From the NCBI GenBank assembly GCA_028818695.1, contig JAPPNK010000015.1, positions 1-64,000 on the forward strand: 64,000 bases of DNA. The letters are read 5' to 3'. Within the stretch, counting starts at the first letter, position 1, and every line of letters starts with the position of its first letter. The stretch comes from Candidatus Poribacteria bacterium. Its GTDB lineage: Bacteria; Poribacteria; WGA-4E; GCA-2687025. Under the pieces are notes generated by a model. The model was not told the origin of the DNA. It saw only the letters and a program-made list of their open reading frames with translations, and did no database searches. A program made the translations under genes and the position numbers. This document shows, piece after piece, positions 26,799 to 35,124 of the stretch.

Positions 26799-28622
26799 AT
26801 GAAAGAGATTCCCGCGTATGTCCAATGGAACCTGCCTGAAGGCGCGAAGGCGCGTCTCGGCAAGGGGTATGTGACGGACATCGCCTATTCGCCGGACGGG
26901 GAGACCATGGCGGCGGCAAGCAGCGCCGGCGTTTGGCTCTATGATGCCGAGACGGGAGCTGAAACGGCTCTGCTGGGCGTGCCTGGCGAACGGGCGCAGG
27001 CGGTCGCTTTTTCGCCCAGCGGAAAAAAGATTGCCTCCGCCAACACTGGAGGGACGGCGCGGCTTTGGGATGTCCAAACGGGAAACCTGCTCGCCAGCTT
27101 TACGGAAAAGGACGATATCCTATGCGCCGCTTTCTCTCCCGACGGACGAACAATCGCAACCGGCGGGACGAGCGCCGCTGTCCATCTTTGGGATGTCCAA
27201 TATGCGCAGCTCATCACGGAGCTGAAGGGACACAGTGGGGCAATCCTGTCGGTCGCCTTTTCGCCGGACGGACAGACGCTCGCCAGCGGCAGCTCAAGCA
27301 TACGGATATGGGACGCGGCATTATACAGCAGAGGGAACAAATCGATCAAAACGCTCAAAGGACATGCGAACGCGGTGAAGGCTGTCGCCTTTTCTCCGGA
27401 CGGCAAGACGCTTGCGAGCGGAAGCGAGGACAAGACTGCCCGGCTCTGGGACGTCCAAACATGGGAATGCAAGGCGGAGCTGAAAGGACACAGCGAATGG
27501 GTCAAGTCGGCCGCCTTTTCTCCGGACGGCAAGACGCTTGCGACCTGCAGCGACGACAAGACGATACGGCTCTGGGACGGACAAACGGGGCTGTATAAAC
27601 AGCAGATGATTGGACATACGGGCGACGTGGATTGCGTCGCTTTTTCGCCCGACAGCAAGACGCTTGCGAGCGCGGGTCAATACAAAGATGTCCATATCCG
27701 TTTCTGGGACGCGCAAACAGCGGCAGAGCAGAGAACCATCGAAGGACATACGACCAATCTGGACACGGTCGCCTTTTCTCCGGACGGCAAGATACTCGCC
27801 ACTGGACACTGGGACGACGCGATACGGTTTTGGGATGTCCAATCAGGCGCGTTGTTGAGAACGGTCTTAGGACATACCAGCGATGTGAACTGCGCTGTCT
27901 TCTCGCCGGACGGCAAGATTTTAGCCAGCGGAAGCGACGATGAAACCGCGCGCCTTTGGGATGTCCAAACAGGCAAGACGCTGAAGATATTGAAGGGGCA
28001 TGGGAACGCTGTTTACCGCGCCGCCTTTTCTCCCGATGGACAAACGCTTCTCACGAGCAGCTACGATCATACGGCGCGGCTCTGGGATGTTCAGAAAGGA
28101 CGGCATAAAAGGACGTTGAATGGACATACAGCGGATGTGTGCGGCGCCGCTTATTCGCCCGATGGACAAACCGTTGCGACCGGCAGCGACGACAAGATGA
28201 TACGCCTATGGGACGCGGACACAGGGAAAGAAAAAACGGTTCTAGAAGGGCATACGGATTGCATCTGGTCGGTTCAGTTTTCGCCGGACGGGAGGCTGCT
28301 GGCGAGCGCAAGCGACGATCGGACCGTTCGCCTATGGAATGTCCAAAGGGGGAGGATCCATAAGACGCTGGAGGGGCATACGGACAACGTTATGTGCGCC
28401 ACTTTTTCTTCTGATGGACAGATGATCGCCAGCGGCGGCGAGGACCGCTCCGTCCGCATCTGGGATGTCCAAACGGGAGAGCAGACGGCGATCTTTAACG
28501 GGCATTCGAATCATGTATATGAGGTCGCTTTTTCGCCGGACGGCAAAACGCTGGCGAGCGGCAGCTACGACGGGACGGCTCTGCTCTGGACAGTCCCAAA
28601 TGACGAGGGGGATTCTGATTGA
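26799..28622 (+). CDS. WD40-repeat protein D (14 repeats)
   Basis: 607 residues, 14 blade cores, start module IPAYVQWNLPEGAKARLGKG. The ATG follows GGAGTGGACGG. Blades 2-4 differ from A-C and match gene E (for example SRGNKSIKTLKGH and KDVHIRFWDAQTAAE), so D and E form a subfamily. Bases 27881-28120 are identical to 29707-29946 in gene E. Its stop overlaps the TTG start of E (TTGA). Confidence 0.88.
   Translation: MKEIPAYVQWNLPEGAKARLGKGYVTDIAYSPDGETMAAASSAGVWLYDAETGAETALLGVPGERAQAVAFSPSGKKIASANTGGTARLWDVQTGNLLASFTEKDDILCAAFSPDGRTIATGGTSAAVHLWDVQYAQLITELKGHSGAILSVAFSPDGQTLASGSSSIRIWDAALYSRGNKSIKTLKGHANAVKAVAFSPDGKTLASGSEDKTARLWDVQTWECKAELKGHSEWVKSAAFSPDGKTLATCSDDKTIRLWDGQTGLYKQQMIGHTGDVDCVAFSPDSKTLASAGQYKDVHIRFWDAQTAAEQRTIEGHTTNLDTVAFSPDGKILATGHWDDAIRFWDVQSGALLRTVLGHTSDVNCAVFSPDGKILASGSDDETARLWDVQTGKTLKILKGHGNAVYRAAFSPDGQTLLTSSYDHTARLWDVQKGRHKRTLNGHTADVCGAAYSPDGQTVATGSDDKMIRLWDADTGKEKTVLEGHTDCIWSVQFSPDGRLLASASDDRTVRLWNVQRGRIHKTLEGHTDNVMCATFSSDGQMIASGGEDRSVRIWDVQTGEQTAIFNGHSNHVYEVAFSPDGKTLASGSYDGTALLWTVPNDEGDSD
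27881..28120 (+). repeat. 240-base tract identical to 29707-29946
   Basis: By eye I find no difference between these 240 bases in gene D and the tract 1826 bases downstream in gene E. A further 30-odd upstream bases differ at only two sites. Flanking sequence diverges more. Synonymous sites are also identical, so the tract reflects very recent duplication or gene conversion rather than protein-level constraint. Confidence 0.8.
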
Positions 28623-30445
28623 ACAAAGAACCTGAATATGTCCAATGGAACCTGCCTGAAGGGGCGCGGGCGCGTCTTGGCAAAGGATATGTGACATACA
28701 TCGCCTATTCGCCGGACGGGGAGACCATCGCGGCGGCAAGCAGCGCCGGCGCATGGCTCTACGACGCGAAGACAGGAGAAGAGGCCGCGCTGTTGAGCGT
28801 CCCAGGCGAACGGACGCAGGCGGTCGCTTTTTCGCCCAACGGAAAAATACTCGCCGCCGCCAACCTCGAAGGGATGACGCGGCTATGGAGCGTCCGAAAA
28901 GGCAAGCTTCTCGCCAGCTTGACACAAAACGGCGCTGTCCTGTGCGCCGCCTTCTCTCCGGACGGACGCACGCTCGCCACCGGCGGACACAACTCTGCGC
29001 TTCATCTTTGGGATGTCCAACACGGTCAGCTGATTGTCGCGCTGCAAGGACACCGCGACGATATTCTGTCGCTTGCGTATTCGCCGGACGGCGAAAAGAT
29101 CGCTAGCGGAAGTTTGGACACGGCGATACGCATCTGGGACGCGCAGCTGTACGCCCAAGGGAATAAATCGATCAAAACGCTCAAAGGACACAAGGCGCGG
29201 GTGAACAGCGTCGCGTTCTCGCCGGACGGCAGGACGCTCGCCAGCGGCAGCGCTGACAAGACGCTCCGCCTGTGGGATGTCCAAACATGGGAATGCAAGG
29301 CGGAGCTGAAAGGACACAAATTTCCTGTGAAATCGATCGCCTATTCGTCGGACGGGCGGCTTTTAGCGAGCGGGAGCGGAGACAAGACGATACGTCTCTG
29401 GGGGGGACAAACGGGGCAGTATAAACAGCAGATGATTGGGCATACAGGCCATTTGGATTGCGTCGTTTTTTCGCCCAACAGCAAGACGCTTGCGAGCGCG
29501 GGTGAATATAAAGATGTCCATATACGCTTTTGGGACGCGCAAACAGCCGCGGAGCGGCGAACCATCGAAGGACATACGACCAATCAGGACTCGGTCGCGT
29601 TCTCTCCTGACGGCAAAACGCTCGCCACTGGACACTGGGACGACGCGATACGGCTTTGGGATGTCCAATCAGGCGCGCTGTTGAGAACGGTCTTAGGACA
29701 TACCAACGATGTGAACTGCGCTGTCTTCTCGCCGGACGGCAAGATTTTAGCCAGCGGAAGCGACGATGAAACCGCGCGCCTTTGGGATGTCCAAACAGGC
29801 AAGACGCTGAAGATATTGAAGGGGCATGGGAACGCTGTTTACCGCGCCGCCTTTTCTCCCGATGGACAAACGCTTCTCACGAGCAGCTACGATCATACGG
29901 CGCGGCTCTGGGATGTTCAGAAAGGACGGCATAAAAGGACGTTGAACGGACATACAGAGGAAGTGTGCGGCGCCGCTTATTCGCCCAATGGACAAACCGT
30001 TGCGACCGGCAGCGACGACAAGACGATACGCCTATGGGACGCGGGCACAGGGGAAGAAAAAGCGGTTCTAAAAGGGCATGAGAAATGTGTCTGGTCGGTT
30101 CAGTTTTCGCCGGACGGAAGGCTGCTGGCGAGCGCAAGCGATGATCTGACCGTTCGTTTATGGAATGTCCAAAGAGGGCGGCTCCATAAGACGCTGGAGG
30201 GGCATACAGACGGCGTCGTATGCGCCGCCTTTTCTCCTGATGGACAGATGATCGCTAGCGGCGACGACCGCGCCGTCCGCATCTGGGATGTCCAAACGGG
30301 AGAGAAGACAGCGGTCTTTTACGGACATTCGCGTCATGTATTTGAGGTCGCATTTTCGCCGGACGGGAAGACGCTTGCAAGCGGCAGTTATGATGGAACG
30401 GCTCTGCTCTGGACAGTCCCAAATGGCGAGGAGGCCTCTGATTGA
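28619..30445 (+). CDS. WD40-repeat protein E (14 repeats)
   Basis: 608 residues, 14 blade cores, TTG start overlapping the end of gene D. The module EPEYVQWNLPEGARARLGKG again precedes the first blade (YSPDGETIAAASSAGAWLYD). It is the closest sister of D, including a 240-base identical tract covering blades 9-10. The last blade ends SGSYDGTALLWTVPNGEE, nearly the same as D. No catalytic or membrane segments. Confidence 0.88.
   Translation: MNKEPEYVQWNLPEGARARLGKGYVTYIAYSPDGETIAAASSAGAWLYDAKTGEEAALLSVPGERTQAVAFSPNGKILAAANLEGMTRLWSVRKGKLLASLTQNGAVLCAAFSPDGRTLATGGHNSALHLWDVQHGQLIVALQGHRDDILSLAYSPDGEKIASGSLDTAIRIWDAQLYAQGNKSIKTLKGHKARVNSVAFSPDGRTLASGSADKTLRLWDVQTWECKAELKGHKFPVKSIAYSSDGRLLASGSGDKTIRLWGGQTGQYKQQMIGHTGHLDCVVFSPNSKTLASAGEYKDVHIRFWDAQTAAERRTIEGHTTNQDSVAFSPDGKTLATGHWDDAIRLWDVQSGALLRTVLGHTNDVNCAVFSPDGKILASGSDDETARLWDVQTGKTLKILKGHGNAVYRAAFSPDGQTLLTSSYDHTARLWDVQKGRHKRTLNGHTEEVCGAAYSPNGQTVATGSDDKTIRLWDAGTGEEKAVLKGHEKCVWSVQFSPDGRLLASASDDLTVRLWNVQRGRLHKTLEGHTDGVVCAAFSPDGQMIASGDDRAVRIWDVQTGEKTAVFYGHSRHVFEVAFSPDGKTLASGSYDGTALLWTVPNGEEASD
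29707..29946 (+). repeat. 240-base tract identical to 27881-28120
   Basis: Partner of the identical tract in gene D. It spans blades 9 and 10 of protein E. Confidence 0.8.
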
Positions 30446-31371
30446 ACAAAGAGCCTGAATGCGGCCAATGGAACCTGCCGAAAGGGGCGCGGGCGCGTCT
30501 CGTCAAAGGGGACCCCTCCATCGCTTTGAGCTGCGCCTATTCGCGCGACGGCCGGGCGCTCGCGACTGGACATCGGGACGGCGCGATTCGCCTGTGGGAC
30601 GCCTATACCGGCGCGCTCATGAAATCTTTGCGCGGACATATCGGCGATGTCAACAGCGTTTCGTTTTCGCCGGACGGCAGGACGCTTGCCTCTGCCGGCG
30701 ACGATGAAACGGTACGCCTATGGAGCGTCCACACAGGCGCTCTTCAAAAGACGCTCAAAGGACATATCGATTGGGCTTTGTCGGTCGACTTCTCGCCGGA
30801 CGGAGAAACGGTTGTCAGCGTCGGCGACGACGGGGCGATTCGCGTCTGGAACGCCTCAACAGGAGGATGCGAAACTGTCCTGAATGAAGCGCATGCCGAC
30901 CTCATCAATTGCGTTGCCTATTCGCCGGACGGCAAGACGCTCGCCAGCAGGAGCGACGATCTGTCTGTCCGCATATGGGATGTCCAAACAAGAGCGCGTT
31001 TGAGAACGCTTATTGGACACGCCGACGATGTCAACGGCGTGTCGTATTCTCCGGACGGGCGTTTTCTTGCCAGCTGCGGCGCCGACCAGAAGATAACGAT
31101 ATGGAATCTGGCGTCGGGAGAGGTTCAGAAAACATTGATTGGACATGAGAGCGAGCTTTATGGAATTGCGTATTCTCCGGACGGGCGTTTTCTCGCCAGC
31201 TGCGGCGCTGACAAAGCTGTATGGGTCTGGGATGTCCAAACAGGCGCGCCGAAAGCGGGATTGAAAGGACACAACGGGAATGTGTATGAGGCGGCGTTTT
31301 CGCCGGACGGCAAGACGCTCGCCACCGCAAGCCATGACGGAACCGTTCTTCTTTGGACAGTTCAGTCTTAG
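30442..31371 (+). CDS. WD40-repeat protein F (7 repeats)
   Basis: 309 residues and seven blade cores, i.e. a single propeller, half the size of its five upstream neighbours. TTG start overlaps the stop of E. The N-terminal module persists in altered form (PECGQWNLPKGARARLVKG), but the first 'SS.G.WLYD' blade is missing. It closes the array and its stop overlaps by four bases the convergent gene on the other strand, leaving no room for a separate terminator. Confidence 0.87.
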   Translation: MNKEPECGQWNLPKGARARLVKGDPSIALSCAYSRDGRALATGHRDGAIRLWDAYTGALMKSLRGHIGDVNSVSFSPDGRTLASAGDDETVRLWSVHTGALQKTLKGHIDWALSVDFSPDGETVVSVGDDGAIRVWNASTGGCETVLNEAHADLINCVAYSPDGKTLASRSDDLSVRIWDVQTRARLRTLIGHADDVNGVSYSPDGRFLASCGADQKITIWNLASGEVQKTLIGHESELYGIAYSPDGRFLASCGADKAVWVWDVQTGAPKAGLKGHNGNVYEAAFSPDGKTLATASHDGTVLLWTVQS

Positions 31372-31886
31372 CGGACGCGAAAAAGCAGCCCGTCTTTGTA
31401 AAGGTGGCTTGCGTATCCCGTCACGGCGGAGGCGTAGAGCGGCAGCCCGACCCAAACCGCCTCCCCGCCTGTCAGCAGCGGCGCGAGAAGCAGCGGCGAC
31501 GGCAGGAGAATCATCGCGGCGCGCGAATGCGTCCATCCGCGGTGCTTGCCGAAGAGAGGCGTCATCGCCGCCAGCCCAAGATACGCTGCGCCCAGCAGGT
31601 ACAGCGTCTCCCCCGTCCAATGGAATGCGCCGATGAGACACAGGTCAACGAGAGCGAGCGCCCGATAAAACAGCCGCTGCGGCTTCGACTTGATGTCCAT
31701 GTCCGGAAACAGCGCGAACCCGACCGCCAGCGCGAACCCGATCAGCGCGCCCCCCGCCAGCTGCGCTCCGTTCCACGGAATCTCAATCTGCAGCCGCTCC
31801 TTGAAGAGCAGCAGCCCTCCGCCGACGCCGAGCAGCGCCGCATACGCCCCCGCCCCCGCTTTAAGATGTTCCTCCATGTTCGCCAT
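31368..31886 (-). CDS. YdjM/DUF457-like membrane-bound metal-dependent hydrolase
   Basis: 172 residues, about four or five membrane helices. GFALAVGFALFPDMDIKSKPQR and GKHRGWTHSRAAMIL carry the conserved Asp and His residues of the YdjM (LexA-regulated membrane hydrolase) family; SHLYKDGLLF ends it. The natural substrate is unknown in the family. The start sits inside the end of panC (26-base overlap); I use the first of two close ATGs, at 31886, which follows GGGGCGGCGC. Last gene of the EF-G2-panC unit. Confidence 0.75.
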   Translation of the reverse strand: MANMEEHLKAGAGAYAALLGVGGGLLLFKERLQIEIPWNGAQLAGGALIGFALAVGFALFPDMDIKSKPQRLFYRALALVDLCLIGAFHWTGETLYLLGAAYLGLAAMTPLFGKHRGWTHSRAAMILLPSPLLLAPLLTGGEAVWVGLPLYASAVTGYASHLYKDGLLFRVR

Positions 31887-32739
31887 GCGCCGCCCCGTCG
31901 ATCTCAATGAGAACGTTGTCGATGAGCCGCACAGAGCCGAAATAAGCGGCTGCTGCGGCCAGCGTCCGTTTTTTTAACGAAGCGCAAGGCTCAAACGTGT
32001 CAGGGTCCACCAACTCGGCGTACTCTAAGCGAGCGTTTTCTAGGGCGTTGATGCGCTCGGCGATGCCGTTCTGCAGGACAAAGGCGCGCCGCTCCCCCTC
32101 AAGCGCGCTGCGGCGGGCGGCGTCCAGAGCGGCGTACAGCTCCCGCGCCTGCCGCCTCTCTGACTTGGACAAGAGCGCGTTTCGGCTGCTGAGCGCGAGG
32201 CCGTCGCTGTCCCGAACCGTCGGAATGCCGACGATCTGGACACTCCAGTTCATGTCCAATGCCATACGGCGGATGACGGCGAGTTGCTGCGCGTCTTTTT
32301 GTCCAAAATAGGCGCGGTCTGGACATACCAGGTGGAACAACTTGGACACCACGGTCGTCACGCCGCGAAAATGTCCAGGGCGCGACGCCCCGCACAACCC
32401 CGCCGTGAGCTGCCCCTCCACCTCAACGTATGTGGAATAGCCTGCGGGGTACATTTCCTTGTCGCTGGGGGCGAAGAGTATGTTGACGCCTTCGGCTTCC
32501 AGCGCGGCGGCGTCCCGTTCCAGATTGCGCGGATAACGGCACAAATCGTCCGCCGAATTGAACTGCGTCGGGTTCACATAGACGCTGACGACGACGCGGG
32601 CGCACTCCGCGCGGCAGGCGCGCGTGAGCGACAGATGCCCTTCATGCAGCCCGCCCATCGTCGGGACAAAGCCGACCGCGCCTCCCCGTTGGCGGGAGCG
32701 CCATCTCCGCATCTCATGCGCCGTTTGAATGCGCCGCAG
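31861..32739 (-). CDS. panC: Pantothenate synthetase PanC, apparently starting at CTG
   Basis: Joins pantoate and beta-alanine with ATP to make pantothenate. The family blocks are GFVPTMGGLHEGHLSLTRAC with the HxGH motif, SVYVNPTQFN, FGQKDAQQLAVIRRMA and DGLALSSRNA. The first ATG (32712) would begin within the conserved N-terminus. The frame continues upstream as L-R-R-I-Q-T-A-H-E-M-R, which matches the usual PanC opening. No ATG, GTG or TTG lies there, but CTG 32739 is eight bases after GAGGA and five bases after the EF-G2 stop. I therefore start at CTG (292 residues); 32712 is the fallback. Confidence 0.85.
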   Translation of the reverse strand: MRRIQTAHEMRRWRSRQRGGAVGFVPTMGGLHEGHLSLTRACRAECARVVVSVYVNPTQFNSADDLCRYPRNLERDAAALEAEGVNILFAPSDKEMYPAGYSTYVEVEGQLTAGLCGASRPGHFRGVTTVVSKLFHLVCPDRAYFGQKDAQQLAVIRRMALDMNWSVQIVGIPTVRDSDGLALSSRNALLSKSERRQARELYAALDAARRSALEGERRAFVLQNGIAERINALENARLEYAELVDPDTFEPCASLKKRTLAAAAAYFGSVRLIDNVLIEIDGAAHGEHGGTS

Positions 32740-32743
32740 CGCT

Positions 32744-34810
32744 CTATTCCTCGTCTTCGTCTTTCGCCTGCGCGATCACCTTTTCCTGCTCATTCGCGGG
32801 CGCCTGCTCGTAACGCTCAAGCTCCATCGTGTAGGTTCCGCGCGCGCTCGTCATCGACTTCAGGTCGGTCTGATAGCGCATCATTTCCGACAGGGGGACG
32901 GTCGCCTTGATGAGCTGCCGCTTGCCAACCTGCTCCATGCCCATGACGCGCCCGCGCCGTCCGTTCAGGTCGCCGATGATGTCGCCCATCAGCTCTTCAG
33001 GGACGAAGATGTTGACCGCCATGATCGGCTCAAGGATGACGGGGTTCGCCTGTTTCATCGCCGCTTGGAAAGCGCCGCGCCCGGCAATCTGAAACGCGAT
33101 GTCCTTTGAATCGACAGGGTGCGTCTTGCCGTCCATGAGTCGCACCTTTATGTCGACCACTTTGTAGCCCGCCAGCGGTCCCGATTCCATCGCCTGCCGA
33201 ACGCCCTTGTCGACGCTTGGGCGGAACTGCTGGTCAATGGAGCCGCCAAAGATTTCGTCCACAAACTCATATCCGCCGTCCCGCTCCATCGGCTCAACGG
33301 CAATGATGACGCGCCCGTATTGACCCGCCCCGCCGGACTGCTTTTTATGGGTGTATTCTACGGACGGCACGGCGCGCGTGATCGTTTCGCGGTACGCCAC
33401 CTTCGGGATTTCCAGCCGCGCGCCCGCTTTGAACTTCTGCTTCGCCCGAATCAACGCGAGCGAAAGATGCTGATCGCCGTACCCCTCCAGCAGCGTCTGG
33501 TTCGTCTCCCTGTCGCGGCGGACGCGAAGCGTTGGATCCTCTTCTGTCAGACGCGCGAGCGCGGCGCTGAGGCGGTCGTCGTCGCCCTCTTTTTCTGGAA
33601 AAACGGCGCGCGAATAGGTCGGATTCAGAAACTCGATCGGCGGAAGCGCGTAACGTTTGTCGGAGCGGGCTAAGGCGTTCCCCGTCGCCGACTCGGTCAG
33701 CTTCGCCACCGCGCCGAGGTCTCCAGCTGAGACGGCGTCCGTTTCGATGTCGTTTTTGCCGCTGCGGTAGGCGATCTTTCCGAACCGCTCCGAGGTGTTT
33801 TTGGAGACATTGTAGATCGCTTCGGCGCCAACGGAGCCGGAATACACCTTGAAGAGCGAGAGGCGTCCAGAATACGGGTCGAAGATCGTCTTGTAGATGC
33901 GGGCGACAAGGGGGCCGTCGGCGTCTGCCGGGAGCTCCAGTTCCTCTCCGTCCAGCTCAACGGCGACGGTCTTGTCGGTGGGGGGGGGGAACACATCAAC
34001 GATGAAGTCGAGTATCGACTGGAGGCCGACCGCTTTTTCAGCCGAAACAGCGAAGGCGGGGGCGACGCTGCAATCGGCAAAGCCCGCTTTGAGACCCGCC
34101 CATATGTCCTCGGCTGTCAGATCGTCCTCTTCAAAATACTTTTCAAGCAGCTCCTCATCCGACTCGGCGGCAGATTCGACGAGCGCGGCGCGCATCTCCT
34201 CGGCGAGGCCTGTCAGATCGTCCGGTATGTCGGCGGCGGTTGCGTCCGCTCCGTCGTATAGAAACGCCTGTCCGCGCGGTATGTCGACGACGCCGTTGAA
34301 CGCCTGCCCCGTTCCGATGGGCAGGTTGACGGCGATGGGGTTTGCGCCAAGCATGTCGACCGTCGTCCCGATCGCTTTTTGGAAGTCTGCCTGCTCCGCA
34401 TCGAGTCGATTGACGACAACAGCGCGCGGTATTTTGTGCCGGTTTAAAATTTCCCACAGCTTTTCGGTCCCGCTTTCGACGCCGCTTTCGCCGTCGATGA
34501 GCAGGATGGCAGCTTCGGCGGCGCTGAGAGCGCATTCGACGTCGCCGTACAGGTCTTCGGCTCCGGGCGTGTCGATCCAGTTGATCTTGCAGTCTTTCCA
34601 TTCGAGAATGCAAGGCGTCAAGCTAAGGCTGGAGCCGCGTTCGATTTCAAGCGGGTCGTAGTCGGAAGCGGTCGATCCGTTGGAGATGGAGCCCATTTTG
34701 GAGATTGCTTGGGCGTGGAACAGCGCCGCTTCCAGCAGCGTTGTTTTTCCGACGCCTGCATGTGAAACGACAGCGATGTTGCGGATCGACTCGGGCGAAT
34801 ACTGTTTCAT
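32744..34810 (-). CDS. EF-G-like translational GTPase (EF-G2 type)
   Basis: 688 residues with all EF-G domains. G1 is SHAGVGKTTLLEAALF, G3 is DTPG, and G4 is NRLD instead of NKxD. Domain IV/V blocks GAGQYGRVIIAVEP and GDIIGDLNGRRGRVMGME match. The G1 (AHIDAGKTT in true EF-G), switch (RGSSLSL) and G4 variants place it with EF-G2/TetM-like paralogues rather than the housekeeping factor, so the canonical fusA should lie elsewhere. Upstream frame is open to 34852, but ATG 34810 has AAAAAAGG nine bases before it. First gene of a three-gene unit with panC and the hydrolase. Confidence 0.88.
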   Translation of the reverse strand: MKQYSPESIRNIAVVSHAGVGKTTLLEAALFHAQAISKMGSISNGSTASDYDPLEIERGSSLSLTPCILEWKDCKINWIDTPGAEDLYGDVECALSAAEAAILLIDGESGVESGTEKLWEILNRHKIPRAVVVNRLDAEQADFQKAIGTTVDMLGANPIAVNLPIGTGQAFNGVVDIPRGQAFLYDGADATAADIPDDLTGLAEEMRAALVESAAESDEELLEKYFEEDDLTAEDIWAGLKAGFADCSVAPAFAVSAEKAVGLQSILDFIVDVFPPPTDKTVAVELDGEELELPADADGPLVARIYKTIFDPYSGRLSLFKVYSGSVGAEAIYNVSKNTSERFGKIAYRSGKNDIETDAVSAGDLGAVAKLTESATGNALARSDKRYALPPIEFLNPTYSRAVFPEKEGDDDRLSAALARLTEEDPTLRVRRDRETNQTLLEGYGDQHLSLALIRAKQKFKAGARLEIPKVAYRETITRAVPSVEYTHKKQSGGAGQYGRVIIAVEPMERDGGYEFVDEIFGGSIDQQFRPSVDKGVRQAMESGPLAGYKVVDIKVRLMDGKTHPVDSKDIAFQIAGRGAFQAAMKQANPVILEPIMAVNIFVPEELMGDIIGDLNGRRGRVMGMEQVGKRQLIKATVPLSEMMRYQTDLKSMTSARGTYTMELERYEQAPANEQEKVIAQAKDEDEE

Positions 34811-34880
34811 GCGGGAGAACCTTTTTTCGGTGAATGAATCCTGTAAATGCATTTTTTATGGGCAGTGTGCCGTTGGACAC

Positions 34881-34909
34881 ATGATAATGCTTTATGGCGG
34901 AGGTGTCAA
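34881..34909 (-). promoter_or_regulatory. sigma70-like promoter for EF-G2-panC operon
   Basis: On the minus strand TTGACA (34909-34904), exactly 17 bases, then TATCAT (34886-34881). The leader to ATG 34810 is about 65 bases. Confidence 0.7.
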
Positions 34910-34935
34910 TAGGCGGCGTTGAGGTCGGCGTTTGA

Positions 34936-35020
34936 GCTGGAACAATTTTGATTGACGTCGTACCGCAAGGGAGGATGCCGTCTGTTGAACTCTGGATTCT
35001 CGTTTGCGCGAAAATGACGA
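34936..35020. repeat. Dispersed repeat, copy B (with decayed REP-like palindrome)
   Basis: TTGAGCTGGAACAATTTTGA (34933 onward) resembles the TTGAGTTAGAACAATTCTGA arm at 63919. Further on, CTGTTGAACTCTGGATTCTCG…AAAATGACG (34981-35019) resembles the 59319-59354 copy. The palindrome arms have drifted. It fills most of the gap between the EF-G2 promoter and the terminator at 35058. Confidence 0.5.
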
Positions 35021-35057
35021 AGGAAGGGGCGCGGAAATCGGGCGAAGGAGGCGCGTC

Positions 35058-35093
35058 AAAAAAAGCGGCGGCTCCTGTGTAGGAGCCGCCGCT
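35058..35093 (-). terminator. Strong rho-independent terminator
   Basis: A perfect 13-bp stem AGCGGCGGCTCCT / AGGAGCCGCCGCT with a 4-base loop. On the minus strand it is followed by seven T. It lies just after the stop of the beta-propeller gene at 35125 and ends the S55-bioB operon. Confidence 0.92.
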
Positions 35094-35124
35094 TGTTTAT
35101 CCAACAGAGTTGACAACCGCCGCT

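Noticed and set aside
21306-31371. CRISPR or tandem-satellite interpretation of the highly repetitive stretch
   Set aside because: The period is about 126 bases, in frame, and encodes 42-residue WD40 blades; there are no spacers.
21306-32739. Word ATGTCCAA/TTGGACAT as an uptake or Chi-like motif
   Set aside because: It is very frequent in the array but is explained by uniform codons for W-D-V-Q and G-H in recent duplicates; a few copies in panC are not enough without a genome-wide count.
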